NCBI RefSeq assembly: GCF_014642635.1
Contig: NZ_BMIQ01000005.1
Location: forward strand, 248,001 to 312,000
From: Aureimonas endophytica
Lineage (GTDB): Bacteria; Pseudomonadota; Alphaproteobacteria; Rhizobiales; Rhizobiaceae
Direction: 5' to 3'
DNA length: 64,000 bases
Shown here: positions 30,533 to 38,294 of the stretch, one piece after another
Position numbering within the stretch: the first letter of the stretch is position 1
Layout: each line of letters begins with the position of its first letter
The notes under the pieces: model-generated
Databases searched by the model: none
What the model was told of the DNA's origin: nothing
The model's input: only the letters and a program-made list of their open reading frames with translations
Position numbers and translations under genes: made by a program

Positions 30533-31516
30533 TCACCGGCGCGAGCCGGAGGCGGCGAGCGCCACCGCGATCACGATGATCACGCCCGTCGTCAGGTCCT
30601 TGAAGAAGGGATTGACGTTGAGGATGTTGAAGCCATTGCCGATCAGCGCCATCAGAAGCACGCCGGACACCGAGCGCCAGATCGCGCCGGCGCCGCCCAT
30701 GATCGAGGTGCCGCCGAGGATCACCGCCGCGATGGCCTCCAGTTCGAGCCCGGCGCCGCCCTGCGGCGCGGCCATGGAGATGCGCGAGACGGTAATGACG
30801 CCGGCGAGCCCGGCCGCCGCGCCGGAAATGGCGAAGGTCGCGATCTTCACCAGATGGGTGCGGATGCCGGACAGGATCGCCGCCTCCTCGTTGCCGCCGA
30901 CCGCGAAGACGCGCCGGCCGAAGGTCGTGCGGTTGAGGAGCAGCATCATCAGCGCCATGACGGCGAGGAAGACGAGCACCGCGACATTGACCATGCCGAC
31001 GCGCTCGCGGCCGAGCCAGGAGAACTCGGCGATGCGCACCGGGATGAGCGCGCCCCCGGTGATGAGGATCGCGATGCCGCGATAGACGAGGCTCGTCGCC
31101 AGCGTCACCAGGAACGAATGGACGTTGAAGGTGGTGATGATCGCGCCGTTCACCAGCCCGAGCGCCAGGCCGATCAGCGGCCCGGCGAAGACGGCGAGCA
31201 CCGGATCGACATTGATCGCGATCCAGCCCGCCGAGACGGAGGCGACGCCAAAGATCGCGCCCGTCGAGAGATCGAAGCCGCCGCCGATGATCACGAGGGT
31301 GAGGGCGCAGGCGATGATGGCGAGCGGCGCGCTCTGGTTGACGATGTTGAGAAGGTTGCGCGGCGTGAGAAAACTGTCGGAGGCGAAGCTGAGGCCGATC
31401 AGCAGCGCCGCGATGATGATGAGGACGCCGTAGTCCCGCGCGAAGCGGCCGACGAGGGCGCGGTCGAGCCGGAGGCCGCCGACGGGCGGCGGCGTGGTCG
31501 CGTGGCTTCGGGTCAT
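30533..31516 (-). CDS. CUT2-type ABC transporter permease of the hyu operon (RbsC-like)
   Basis: 327-residue permease with the CUT2 motifs GGGFDLSTGAIFGV, FGRRVFAVGGNEEAAILSGI and VILGGTSIMGGAGAIWR. It starts inside the ATPase stop region (4-base overlap) and is followed directly by HyuA. A ribose-type permease in an amide-catabolic operon is uncommon. Confidence 0.9.
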   Translation of the reverse strand: MTRSHATTPPPVGGLRLDRALVGRFARDYGVLIIIAALLIGLSFASDSFLTPRNLLNIVNQSAPLAIIACALTLVIIGGGFDLSTGAIFGVASVSAGWIAINVDPVLAVFAGPLIGLALGLVNGAIITTFNVHSFLVTLATSLVYRGIAILITGGALIPVRIAEFSWLGRERVGMVNVAVLVFLAVMALMMLLLNRTTFGRRVFAVGGNEEAAILSGIRTHLVKIATFAISGAAAGLAGVITVSRISMAAPQGGAGLELEAIAAVILGGTSIMGGAGAIWRSVSGVLLMALIGNGFNILNVNPFFKDLTTGVIIVIAVALAASGSRR

Positions 31517-33048
31517 GGCAGCGTCGCTCCCTGCGATGCGGATTGACGGTTCTGTTCCTGGAAGATGCGGTGGAGCGCGGCCTCGACGGTAAGCGACCGG
31601 CAGTCCGCCTCGGCGAAGATGCGCCCGTCGCTCATCAGGTAGCCGCGATGGGACAGGTTGATGACCTCTTCCAGCTCGGACGAGATCAGGACGACGCCGG
31701 TGCCGGCCGCCGCCATCTCGACGATGAATTCGTGGATGCGGCGACGCGCGCCGATATCGACGCCCCGGCTCGGCTCGTCGAGGATCAGCACCCTCGGCCG
31801 GGCGGCCGCCCATTTGGAGAGCAGCACCTTCTGCTGGTTGCCGCCCGAATAGAGGGCGACCGCGCCGTCGACCTTGGCGGGGACGATGCCGAAATGCTCG
31901 ATCATGGCGCGCACGCGCGCCTTCTCGCGCCCCGGCTGGAGAAGGCCGAAGCGGCTGACGGCGCCGAGCGTCGCGAGGCTGACATTCGGCCGCGTCGTCT
32001 GGGTGAGGACGAGGCCCTGCCGGCGCCGATCCTCCGGCACGAGGGCGATGCCAGCCCGCACCGCCTGCGGCACGCCGAGACCGCGCGTTTCCACCCCGTC
32101 GATCAGATAGGTGCCGGCCGTGATCGCGTCCGCCCCGAACATGGCGCGGGCGATCTCGGTGCGTCCCGAGCCGACGAGGCCGATGAGGCCGACGATCTCG
32201 CCCGGCCGCAGCACCAGCGACACGTCGCGGAGGCCGGTCGCGGTGGCGACGCCGCGCCATTCGGCGACGGGCGCGACGCCGGGCGCCGGCATCGGCGGCA
32301 GGGCGGGCCAGCCGATCGTCGCCGCGCGGCCGAGCATCGAATCGACGAGGCTCTGCTTCGTCTCGCCGGCCACCGGCGAGGTCCGCACCACGCGGCCGTC
32401 GCGCATCACCGTCACGCGGTCGCAATTGGCGAGAATATGGTCGAGGAAGTGGCTGACATAGATCACCGTCACGCCGCCGCCCTTCAGGCGGGCGATGAGC
32501 TGGTGCAGCCGCTCGGCCTCGTCCTCCGTCAGCGACGAGGTCGGCTCGTCCATAATGATGACGCGGGCGTCGCGGGCGACGGCGCGCATGATCTCCACCT
32601 TCTGCCGCTCGGCGATCCGAAGATCGGCGACGCGCGCGCGCGGATCGAGATGGAAGCCGCAGGTGGCTTCGATCGCCGCGAAGCGCTGGAGGTCGCCCGG
32701 CACCAGCAGCCCGCCACGATTGCTCTCCTGGCCGAGAAAGACGTTCTCGGCGACGGTGAGATGCGGCACGAGCTGCAATTCCTGGTGGATCATGGCGATC
32801 CCGGCCTGGAGCGCCTCGCGCGGGGAGAAGCGCGCCACTGCCCGGCCGAAGACCGTCACCTCGCCGGCATCGGCGGAATAATAGCCGCCGATGATCTTGC
32901 CGAGGCTCGATTTGCCGGCGCCGTTCTCGCCGACGAAGGCATGAACCTCGCCAGCCGCGATGTCGATATCGATCCCGGACAGGATACGGGTGCCGCCGAA
33001 GCTCTTCTCGACACCGCGCAGGCTGACGGCGACGCCGTTACCGGACAT
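31513..33048 (-). CDS. CUT2-type ABC transporter ATPase of the hyu operon (RbsA-like)
   Basis: 511 residues, two NBDs. First: Walker A GENGAGKSS at about residues 38-46 and Walker B IIMDEPTSSLTEDE. Second: GLVGSGRTEIAR, signature YSGGNQQK and ILDEPSRGVDIGAR. ATG at 33048 matches the family start. Four-base overlap with the permease gene indicates coupling. Confidence 0.92.
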   Translation of the reverse strand: MSGNGVAVSLRGVEKSFGGTRILSGIDIDIAAGEVHAFVGENGAGKSSLGKIIGGYYSADAGEVTVFGRAVARFSPREALQAGIAMIHQELQLVPHLTVAENVFLGQESNRGGLLVPGDLQRFAAIEATCGFHLDPRARVADLRIAERQKVEIMRAVARDARVIIMDEPTSSLTEDEAERLHQLIARLKGGGVTVIYVSHFLDHILANCDRVTVMRDGRVVRTSPVAGETKQSLVDSMLGRAATIGWPALPPMPAPGVAPVAEWRGVATATGLRDVSLVLRPGEIVGLIGLVGSGRTEIARAMFGADAITAGTYLIDGVETRGLGVPQAVRAGIALVPEDRRRQGLVLTQTTRPNVSLATLGAVSRFGLLQPGREKARVRAMIEHFGIVPAKVDGAVALYSGGNQQKVLLSKWAAARPRVLILDEPSRGVDIGARRRIHEFIVEMAAAGTGVVLISSELEEVINLSHRGYLMSDGRIFAEADCRSLTVEAALHRIFQEQNRQSASQGATLP

Positions 33049-33093
33049 GGGACGCGCCCTCTTTCCACCCCGCGCCGTGGCGCCCCGGCATGA

Positions 33094-34092
33094 TCAGCCC
33101 TGCCATTCCGCCTTGAAGTCCGGATGGGCGTCGAGCCAAGCTTTGTCGACGATGACCGGGGTCTGGCCGAGCTTGGTTTCGTCGATCCAAACCGGCACGC
33201 TCTCGCCCTTCAGCGACTTCACCACCGCGTCGAGCGCCGCGCCGCCCATCGAATGGGGGAAGGAGGCGAGCGTCGCGCTGAAGGTGCCGGCGCGGATGGC
33301 GTCCACCGTGATCTGGTTGAGGCCGCCGCCGATCGTGAAGATCGAGCCCATGTCGATGCCGGCATCGGTCAGCGCCACCTCGGCGCCGAGGAGATGCTGA
33401 TCGGCATTGGATAAGACGGCATTGATGTCGGGATGGGCCTGGAGGATGTCCTGCATCGCCTTCATCGACTTGTCGGGATCGTAATTGCCCTCGCCGGTGG
33501 CGACGAGCTGGATGTTCGGATGTTCGGCGATCACCTTCTTGAACGTGTCGTTGCGCAGGTTGTCGAAGGGATAAACCAACTGGCCGATCAGGATGGCGAC
33601 CTTGCAGGGATTCTTGTCGGCGCAGTAGTCGGCCACCTTCTCCGCCTGCGCCCGCGCGCCGAGCGCGGGGTCGGAGGCGACGGTCGTCGTCAGCCCCTTC
33701 ACCTGCGGCTGCATGTTGGAGAGTTCAGGCCCGACCGGGAACAGGGTCGTCGCGACCTTCAGCCCGGCGGCGGTGGCATCCTCCAGGGCGGTGGCGATGC
33801 CGACCGTATCGTTCGGCGAGATGATCAGAGCGTCGAAGCGCCCGCCGGCCACCAGATCCTCCACCTGGGAGAACTGCTTGGTCGCGGAGAACTCGCCGTC
33901 GAAGATCTCCGTCGTGACGTTCGGGTCCTTCTTCGCCGCCTCCTGGATGCCGGCATAGATGGCCTGATTGTAGCCGTTCTGGCTGGAGGCGGCGAGAAAG
34001 GCGATGTTGAACTTGCCGTCCTTCGCGCTGGCCGCGAACGGCGCGAGGCCGGCGAGGAGCGCCATGGCGGCGGTGAGCGATCTCGACTTCAT
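33094..34092 (-). CDS. CUT2-type substrate-binding protein of the hyu operon
   Basis: 332 residues with a signal peptide ending near residue 23 (FAASAKD). The RbsB-like fold is indicated by SSQNGYNQAIYAGIQEAAKK, FSQVEDLVAGGRFDALIISP and NAVLSNADQHLLGAEVAL. The start at 34092 follows GAAGGAGA by 8 bases. Its position ahead of the ATPase, permease and HyuAB genes suggests that the imported ligand is the HyuAB substrate or a conjugate of it. Confidence 0.9.
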   Translation of the reverse strand: MKSRSLTAAMALLAGLAPFAASAKDGKFNIAFLAASSQNGYNQAIYAGIQEAAKKDPNVTTEIFDGEFSATKQFSQVEDLVAGGRFDALIISPNDTVGIATALEDATAAGLKVATTLFPVGPELSNMQPQVKGLTTTVASDPALGARAQAEKVADYCADKNPCKVAILIGQLVYPFDNLRNDTFKKVIAEHPNIQLVATGEGNYDPDKSMKAMQDILQAHPDINAVLSNADQHLLGAEVALTDAGIDMGSIFTIGGGLNQITVDAIRAGTFSATLASFPHSMGGAALDAVVKSLKGESVPVWIDETKLGQTPVIVDKAWLDAHPDFKAEWQG

Positions 34093-34693
34093 GTGCGTTC
34101 TCCTTCGGGAACTTGATCGGCGAAAGGCCGGCGGCTTCGCTCAGCCCTTCCAGGGTGGCGGCGGTCGCGGCGAGGGGCTCGGCATGGAAGGTCGCGTCCT
34201 CGCGGCCGTCCATGAGGAGGAGCAGGAAGGCGAGCGTCGCGACCGGCTGCCAGGCCAGCGCCCGCGCGACGCGCTCGGCCGTGTAGTGTCCCTTCCGGTC
34301 GAGAAGGTTCACCGTCCCGATCACCCGTCCGTCGGCGATCGCCGGGATGTTCAGGTTGGACTCGAAGCCGAGGGCCCGGATCTTCTCCCAGTCGAAGAAG
34401 ACCTCGGCGATCTCCTCGATCGTCGTGGAGGAGAAGGGCTTTTGTCCGGCCAGCACCGTCTCGAAATAGCGGTTGCGGTCGAGCCGCTTGAAATTGCCGA
34501 CCGGATAGGCCTCCGGGTTTTCCGAGAAGACCCGGCGCGAGCGCATGGCCGGCAGGTCGTAGACGGAGGCCGTCAGCAGACCGCAGCCGGCATCGCGCTT
34601 CAGGCCAGCCTGGAGATGGGCGAAGAGCCTCGGCGCGGCATGCGGCCCCGCCACGATGCGCTCCAGTTCGGCGGGATCGTAGGGCCTCTCCAT
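33725..34693 (-). CDS. GAF-domain protein with anomalous 3' end
   Basis: The frame opened by ATG 34693 encodes a GAF-like domain in its first 165 or so residues (RRVFSENPEAYPVGNFKRL, EVFFDWEKIRALGFESNLNI, DGRVIGTVNLLDRKGHYT). GAF domains bind small ligands; many short GAF proteins of this type sit in catabolic operons. The open frame does not stop before the binding-protein gene but runs 368 bases into it out of frame, to 33725. In the +1 frame a TGA lies at 34143-34141, ahead of the binding-protein ribosome site, so a one-base indel near the 3' end (sequencing or real) is likely and the natural gene is probably about 34141-34693. It would be the first gene of the hyu operon. Confidence 0.6.
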   Translation of the reverse strand: MERPYDPAELERIVAGPHAAPRLFAHLQAGLKRDAGCGLLTASVYDLPAMRSRRVFSENPEAYPVGNFKRLDRNRYFETVLAGQKPFSSTTIEEIAEVFFDWEKIRALGFESNLNIPAIADGRVIGTVNLLDRKGHYTAERVARALAWQPVATLAFLLLLMDGREDATFHAEPLAATAATLEGLSEAAGLSPIKFPKENAHEVEIAHRRHGAPRRPRAVRGQREGRQVQHRLSRRLQPERLQSGHLCRHPGGGEEGPERHDGDLRRRVLRDQAVLPGGGSGGRRALRRSDHLAERYGRHRHRPGGCHRRRAEGRDDPVPGRA

Positions 34694-35218
34694 CGCGGTC
34701 GTCCGGTCAGACTGTCGACGGTGTCGCGGGGGCGTCGCCCACGACGCTATCCAGCATTCGACGACGCAAGGTTGCGTCGCGTCCGAAGGCGGTGATCGGG
34801 CGGAAGGCAGCCGCTGTGAAGGCGATCAAGACTCGTCGGCTCCGCTTGGTTTCGCAGCTATAGAAGCTTGTATATTCCTTGTGCACAAGAGGGCGACGGC
34901 AATATTCTGATCGTGTTCGCTCCCTGCCGTGGTCGGCTTCATCGGCCTCCAGGCCGCGCCGTAGCCCCATGCGGATCCGAGGCCGTGCGGGGTGGTCCTG
35001 TGGCGCCCGCTCGCCGACCCAGCCTTCCGACGCAGGCCGGCCCGATTGCCGAGGGTCCCGTTTCGGGCGCCATTGACAGGCCGCGCGGTCCGTTGCGATT
35101 CTTTGAAGGGAGCGCGGCGTCCCGGACCGGTCCCGTCTTCGCGGACGCGGGCCGACCGGGGGCAAGAGGGCGAGCGGCCGCGACCTTCGGCGCGAAGCGG
35201 GATGAGGGGAGATCGACG
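34694..35218. other. Gene-free divergent region between GAF gene and VOC gene
   Basis: The 525 bases carry no convincing gene: open frames here lack family resemblance. The only structured signal is the palindrome at 34878-34889 in a locally A/T-richer stretch, which probably belongs to the hyu operon promoter region. Confidence 0.5.
34878..34889. promoter_or_regulatory. CTTGTGCACAAG palindrome upstream of the hyu operon
   Basis: A perfect 12-base palindrome, 185 bases upstream of the GAF gene start. Its TTGT...ACAA form is common for GntR/FadR-type operators. On the minus strand TTGTGC followed 17-18 bases later by a TATAG-containing hexamer could be the promoter. No regulator gene of this type is in the window. 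Confidence 0.4.
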
Positions 35219-36019
35219 ATGGTGGATCCCGACGGCACGCCGGTCTGGTTCGAACTCGTCACGCCGGACCAGGATCAGGCGCAGGTCTTCTACGAGGCGG
35301 TGGCGGGCTGGTCGGTCGCGACCTCGCCCATGCCCGAGCATGGCGGCTATCGCATCGCCAGCGCGCGCGATGGGGATGGCGTCGCCGGGCTGATGGCGCG
35401 GCGGGGCGAGATGCCGACCGGCTGGACCCTCTATTTCGCCGCCGAGGATGTCGACGCGCTGGCCGAGAAGGTGAGGGCGCTCGGCGGCCGGGTCCATGCC
35501 GGGCCGATGGACATTCCCCATGTCGGCCGCTTCGCCGCGGCGAGCGATCCGCAGGGCGTGTCGTTCAGCATCATGCGGATCGCCGGCACCGGCGCCGCGA
35601 CCGCCTTCCGGCAGAGCATGCCGGGCGACCTGTCGAGTGTCGGTCACGGCGTGTGGATCGAACTCGCGACGCCCGATCCCGAGGCCGCCTTCGACTTCTA
35701 CGGCCGGCTCTTCGGCTGGACCAAAGCCGGGGCCATGCCGATGGGCGACATGGGCGACTATGCCTTCATCGGCATGGGCGCGGATGTGCGTCCGGGCGCC
35801 GTCATGTCCAGCGCGACCACCGGCGCGCCGGCGCGCTGGAACTGGTATGTCCAGGTGCCCGATATCGATGCCGCGCTCGCGGCGGCCCGCGACAAGGGCG
35901 GCGACGTGCTGCAAGGCCCGGACGAAATTCCGGGCGGCGCCTTCTCGGCCAATGTCAGGGACGCCCAAGGCTTCCGGATCGGCCTCGTCGGCCCGCGCCG
36001 GCAGGAAGACGGGCGATGA
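35219..36019 (+). CDS. VOC-family protein with two glyoxalase-like domains
   Basis: 266 residues made of two VOC modules: VWFELVTPDQDQAQVFYEAV (about 8-27) and VWIELATPDPEAAFDFYGRL (about 145-164), each followed by a beta-alpha-beta-beta unit. Similar two-domain proteins are often annotated as glyoxalase or CFP-30-like. The ATG at 35219 is preceded by GGGGAGA. Function and substrate unknown; it appears monocistronic. Confidence 0.8.
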   Translation: MVDPDGTPVWFELVTPDQDQAQVFYEAVAGWSVATSPMPEHGGYRIASARDGDGVAGLMARRGEMPTGWTLYFAAEDVDALAEKVRALGGRVHAGPMDIPHVGRFAAASDPQGVSFSIMRIAGTGAATAFRQSMPGDLSSVGHGVWIELATPDPEAAFDFYGRLFGWTKAGAMPMGDMGDYAFIGMGADVRPGAVMSSATTGAPARWNWYVQVPDIDAALAAARDKGGDVLQGPDEIPGGAFSANVRDAQGFRIGLVGPRRQEDGR

Positions 36020-36435
36020 GCGTCGGGTAGAAGAGCGCCCGCCCGCCGCAGCGGCGGTGGCGGATCCGAGACGCCGTGTCCATGGCGTCGAGGCGCTGCG
36101 GGTCCGCGACGCCTCGCCAATGCCCTCGATCCCCTGCGCCAACACCGATGTGCCGACGATCATGATCGCCGAGCGCATCGCCGAGACGATGCGGCGGGAA
36201 TCACGGAGCGGTAGGCGCGAGCGACATCCGAGCCCGCCTTCTCGACTCCGAGCCCAGCGGTCTTCGCCGCCCGCGACGCGGATTGCTCAACGTCCGCCGA
36301 TGAGAATTTGCTGGCGACCGTCGCATTTGTTGTGATTATAACATAGGACTCGGGTCGACACCGCTGGAGCGGTGCGAAGCCGGATGACGGTTGTCATCCG
36401 CGTCAAGGGCCCGGTTCGGAGGCGGTGCCGCGGCG
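36020..36435. promoter_or_regulatory. Upstream region of the deoR-like gene
   Basis: About 416 bases with no convincing gene. An A/T-richer segment holds TGTTGTGATTATAACA (36328-36343), an imperfect inverted repeat (TGTTrT...AyAACA) about 95 bases before the DeoR start; it could be a promoter/operator for the second deo locus. Confidence 0.35.
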
Positions 36436-37173
36436 ATGCGAAAATCCAAGACGGCGCGGATCGAGACGCTGGCCGAGGCGATCGCGCTTCGCGGCACGAT
36501 GCATCTGCGCGAGGCGGCGGACCTTCTCGGCGTTTCCGAGATGACGGTGCGCCGCGACATCGCCGCCGAGGCCGACCGCTTCGCCTATCTCGGCGGCCAT
36601 ATCGTCAAGGCCGCCGACATCGCGGCGGGCGGCGGCGCCTATGTGCTGGCGAGCGAGGCCGACAGCCATGCCAAGGCCAAGCGCGAGGCCTGCGCGAAGG
36701 CGCTCGGCCTCCTGTCGCCGGGCGAGACGATCTTCATCGACTGCGGCACGACGCTCGCCCATCTCGCCCAGCAGATTCCGAACGACATGGCGCTGACGGC
36801 GATCTGCTATTCGCTGAACGTCGCCGATCCGCTGCGGGCCAAACCGAATGTCCGCCTGGTGCTGCTCGGCGGCGTCTACCAGCCCGGCTCCGACTCCTTT
36901 TCCAGCGAGGACAGTCTGGAGACCCTCAGCCGCATCGGCCTCGACGCCGCCTTCGTGTCGGCCGGCGGCATCCATGCCGAGCGCGGGGTGAGCTGCTCGC
37001 ATTTCCACGAGGTCGCCTACAAGAAGCGCGCCATGGCGGCCGCCGCGCGGCGCTATCTCGTGGCCGATAGCAGCAAGTTCGGGCGCATCCGGCCCGTCTT
37101 CTTCGCAGGCCTCGGCGAGTTCGACGCGCTCGTCACTGAGGAGGGCGTGAAGCAGGTCGATCGGGCCGCGTGA
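36436..37173 (+). CDS. DeoR/GlpR-family transcriptional regulator
   Basis: 245 residues. N-terminal HTH_DeoR: MHLREAADLLGVSEMTVRRDI (residues about 22-42). The DeoRC sugar-phosphate domain has DCGTTLAHLAQQIP and LLGGVYQPGSDSFSSEDSL, then a C-terminal VADSSKFGRI typical of the family. The ATG at 36436 is chosen over an upstream in-frame ATG at 36391 since it directly begins the conserved KSKTARIETLAEAI segment. It lies 110 bases upstream of the second deoC gene on the same strand and probably represses that operon, with deoxyribose-5-phosphate or a related sugar phosphate as inducer. Confidence 0.88.
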   Translation: MRKSKTARIETLAEAIALRGTMHLREAADLLGVSEMTVRRDIAAEADRFAYLGGHIVKAADIAAGGGAYVLASEADSHAKAKREACAKALGLLSPGETIFIDCGTTLAHLAQQIPNDMALTAICYSLNVADPLRAKPNVRLVLLGGVYQPGSDSFSSEDSLETLSRIGLDAAFVSAGGIHAERGVSCSHFHEVAYKKRAMAAAARRYLVADSSKFGRIRPVFFAGLGEFDALVTEEGVKQVDRAA

Positions 37174-37190
37174 CGGCGGGTGATTGCCTC

Positions 37191-37230
37191 TTGACGATCG
37201 TCACAAACTGAAGTTACAAATCTCACAAAC
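37191..37230 (+). promoter_or_regulatory. Promoter/operator of the second deo operon
   Basis: TTGACG (37191-37196), 17 bases and TTACAA (37214-37219) form a candidate promoter. It overlaps the perfect palindrome TGACGATCGTCA (37192-37203) and three ACAAA repeats, two of them within TCACAAAC (37201-37208 and 37223-37230). TCACAAA is the complement of the TTTGTGA repeated before the first DERA module. DeoR is the likely binder. Confidence 0.55.
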
Positions 37231-37283
37231 GATAAGAAGCTGACAGGCCCGCGTCGCGATGCGTCGCGGGAGGGGAGGAACGG

Positions 37284-38291
37284 ATGACGGTCCATGCGAT
37301 CGCATCGCCGGTCCGGCACGCGGGGGCGATGCCGGGCGCCGCGCTGCCGCGCAACGAGGGCATGGCGCTCGACGCCGCCTGGCTTTCGGGCACGCGCGTC
37401 AATCTCTCGGCCGCCGAGCGGCGCTGCGCCACCTTGCCCGGCCGCCGCAGCGTCAAGAAGGACGCGCAGGCGGCCTGGCTCCTGAAGGCCGTGACCTGCA
37501 TCGATCTCACCACCCTGTCCGGCGACGATACGGAAGGGCGCGTGCGCCGCCTCTGCGCCAAGGCGCGCAACCCGGTGCGCCAGGATCTTCTCGACGCGAT
37601 GGGCATGGGCGAGCGGGCGATCGCGACCGGCGCGGTCTGCGTCTACCACCGCTTCGTCGCCGCCGCCGTCGATGCGCTGAAGGGCAGCGGCATTCCGGTC
37701 GCGGCGGTCTCCACCGGCTTTCCGGCCGGCCTCGTGCCGCACGACGTCAAGCTGCGCGAGATCGAGGCTTCCGTCGCGGACGGGGCGGCCGAGATCGACA
37801 TCGTCATCACGCGCGAGCACGTGCTCACCGGCAATTGGCAGGCGCTCTTTGACGAGATGCGCGATTTCCGGCAGGCCTGCGGCGCGGCCCATGTGAAGGC
37901 GATCCTCGCGACCGGCGATCTGAAGACCCTGCGCAACGTGGCGAAGGCCTCGCTCGTCTGCATGATGGCGGGGGCCGACTTCATCAAGACCTCCACCGGC
38001 AAGGAGGGCGTGAACGCGACGCCGCTCGTGACGCTGATCATGCTGCGGCAGATCCGCGCCTATCACGAGCGCACGGGCTTCATGGTCGGCTACAAGCCGG
38101 CCGGCGGCATCTCGGCGGCGAAGGACATCCTGACCTATCAGTTCCTGATGAAGGAGGAGCTCGGCCGTCGCTGGTTGGAACCCGATCTCTTCCGCATCGG
38201 CGCTTCCAGCCTCCTCGCCGATATCGAGCGCCAGCTCGAACATCACGTCACCGGCCGCTATTCGGCCTTCAACCGGCATGCGGCAGGGTAG
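37284..38291 (+). CDS. deoC: Deoxyribose-phosphate aldolase (DERA), copy 2
   Basis: 335 residues. The Schiff-base lysine is in DFIKTSTGKEGVNAT, the second active-site lysine in GYKPAGGISAAKD and the Asp in EIDIVITR. It is clearly paralogous to the copy at 9134-10219 (shared RRSVKKxxQAAWLxKA and CIDLTTLxGDDT) but has a shorter N-terminal extension. The start at 37284 follows GGGAGGAA by about 5 bases. The ALDH16-like gene starts 3 bases after its stop, giving a DERA-ALDH pair. Confidence 0.93.
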   Translation: MTVHAIASPVRHAGAMPGAALPRNEGMALDAAWLSGTRVNLSAAERRCATLPGRRSVKKDAQAAWLLKAVTCIDLTTLSGDDTEGRVRRLCAKARNPVRQDLLDAMGMGERAIATGAVCVYHRFVAAAVDALKGSGIPVAAVSTGFPAGLVPHDVKLREIEASVADGAAEIDIVITREHVLTGNWQALFDEMRDFRQACGAAHVKAILATGDLKTLRNVAKASLVCMMAGADFIKTSTGKEGVNATPLVTLIMLRQIRAYHERTGFMVGYKPAGGISAAKDILTYQFLMKEELGRRWLEPDLFRIGASSLLADIERQLEHHVTGRYSAFNRHAAG

Positions 38292-38294
38292 GCC

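Noticed and set aside
26673-31085. A 1,470-codon open frame on the + strand opposite the M20, HyuB and HyuA genes
   Set aside because: Its translation is low-complexity (His/Asp/Arg/Gly-rich), as expected for the mirror of G+C-rich coding sequence; the minus-strand proteins have clear catalytic motifs.
34868-35218. Possible 117-codon N-terminal extension of the VOC protein
   Set aside because: The extension has no VOC similarity; a ribosome site and the conserved start lie at 35219.
36020-36335. Continuation of coding after the VOC gene
   Set aside because: The VOC frame stops at 36019; other frames give Arg/Ser-rich translations with no family resemblance.
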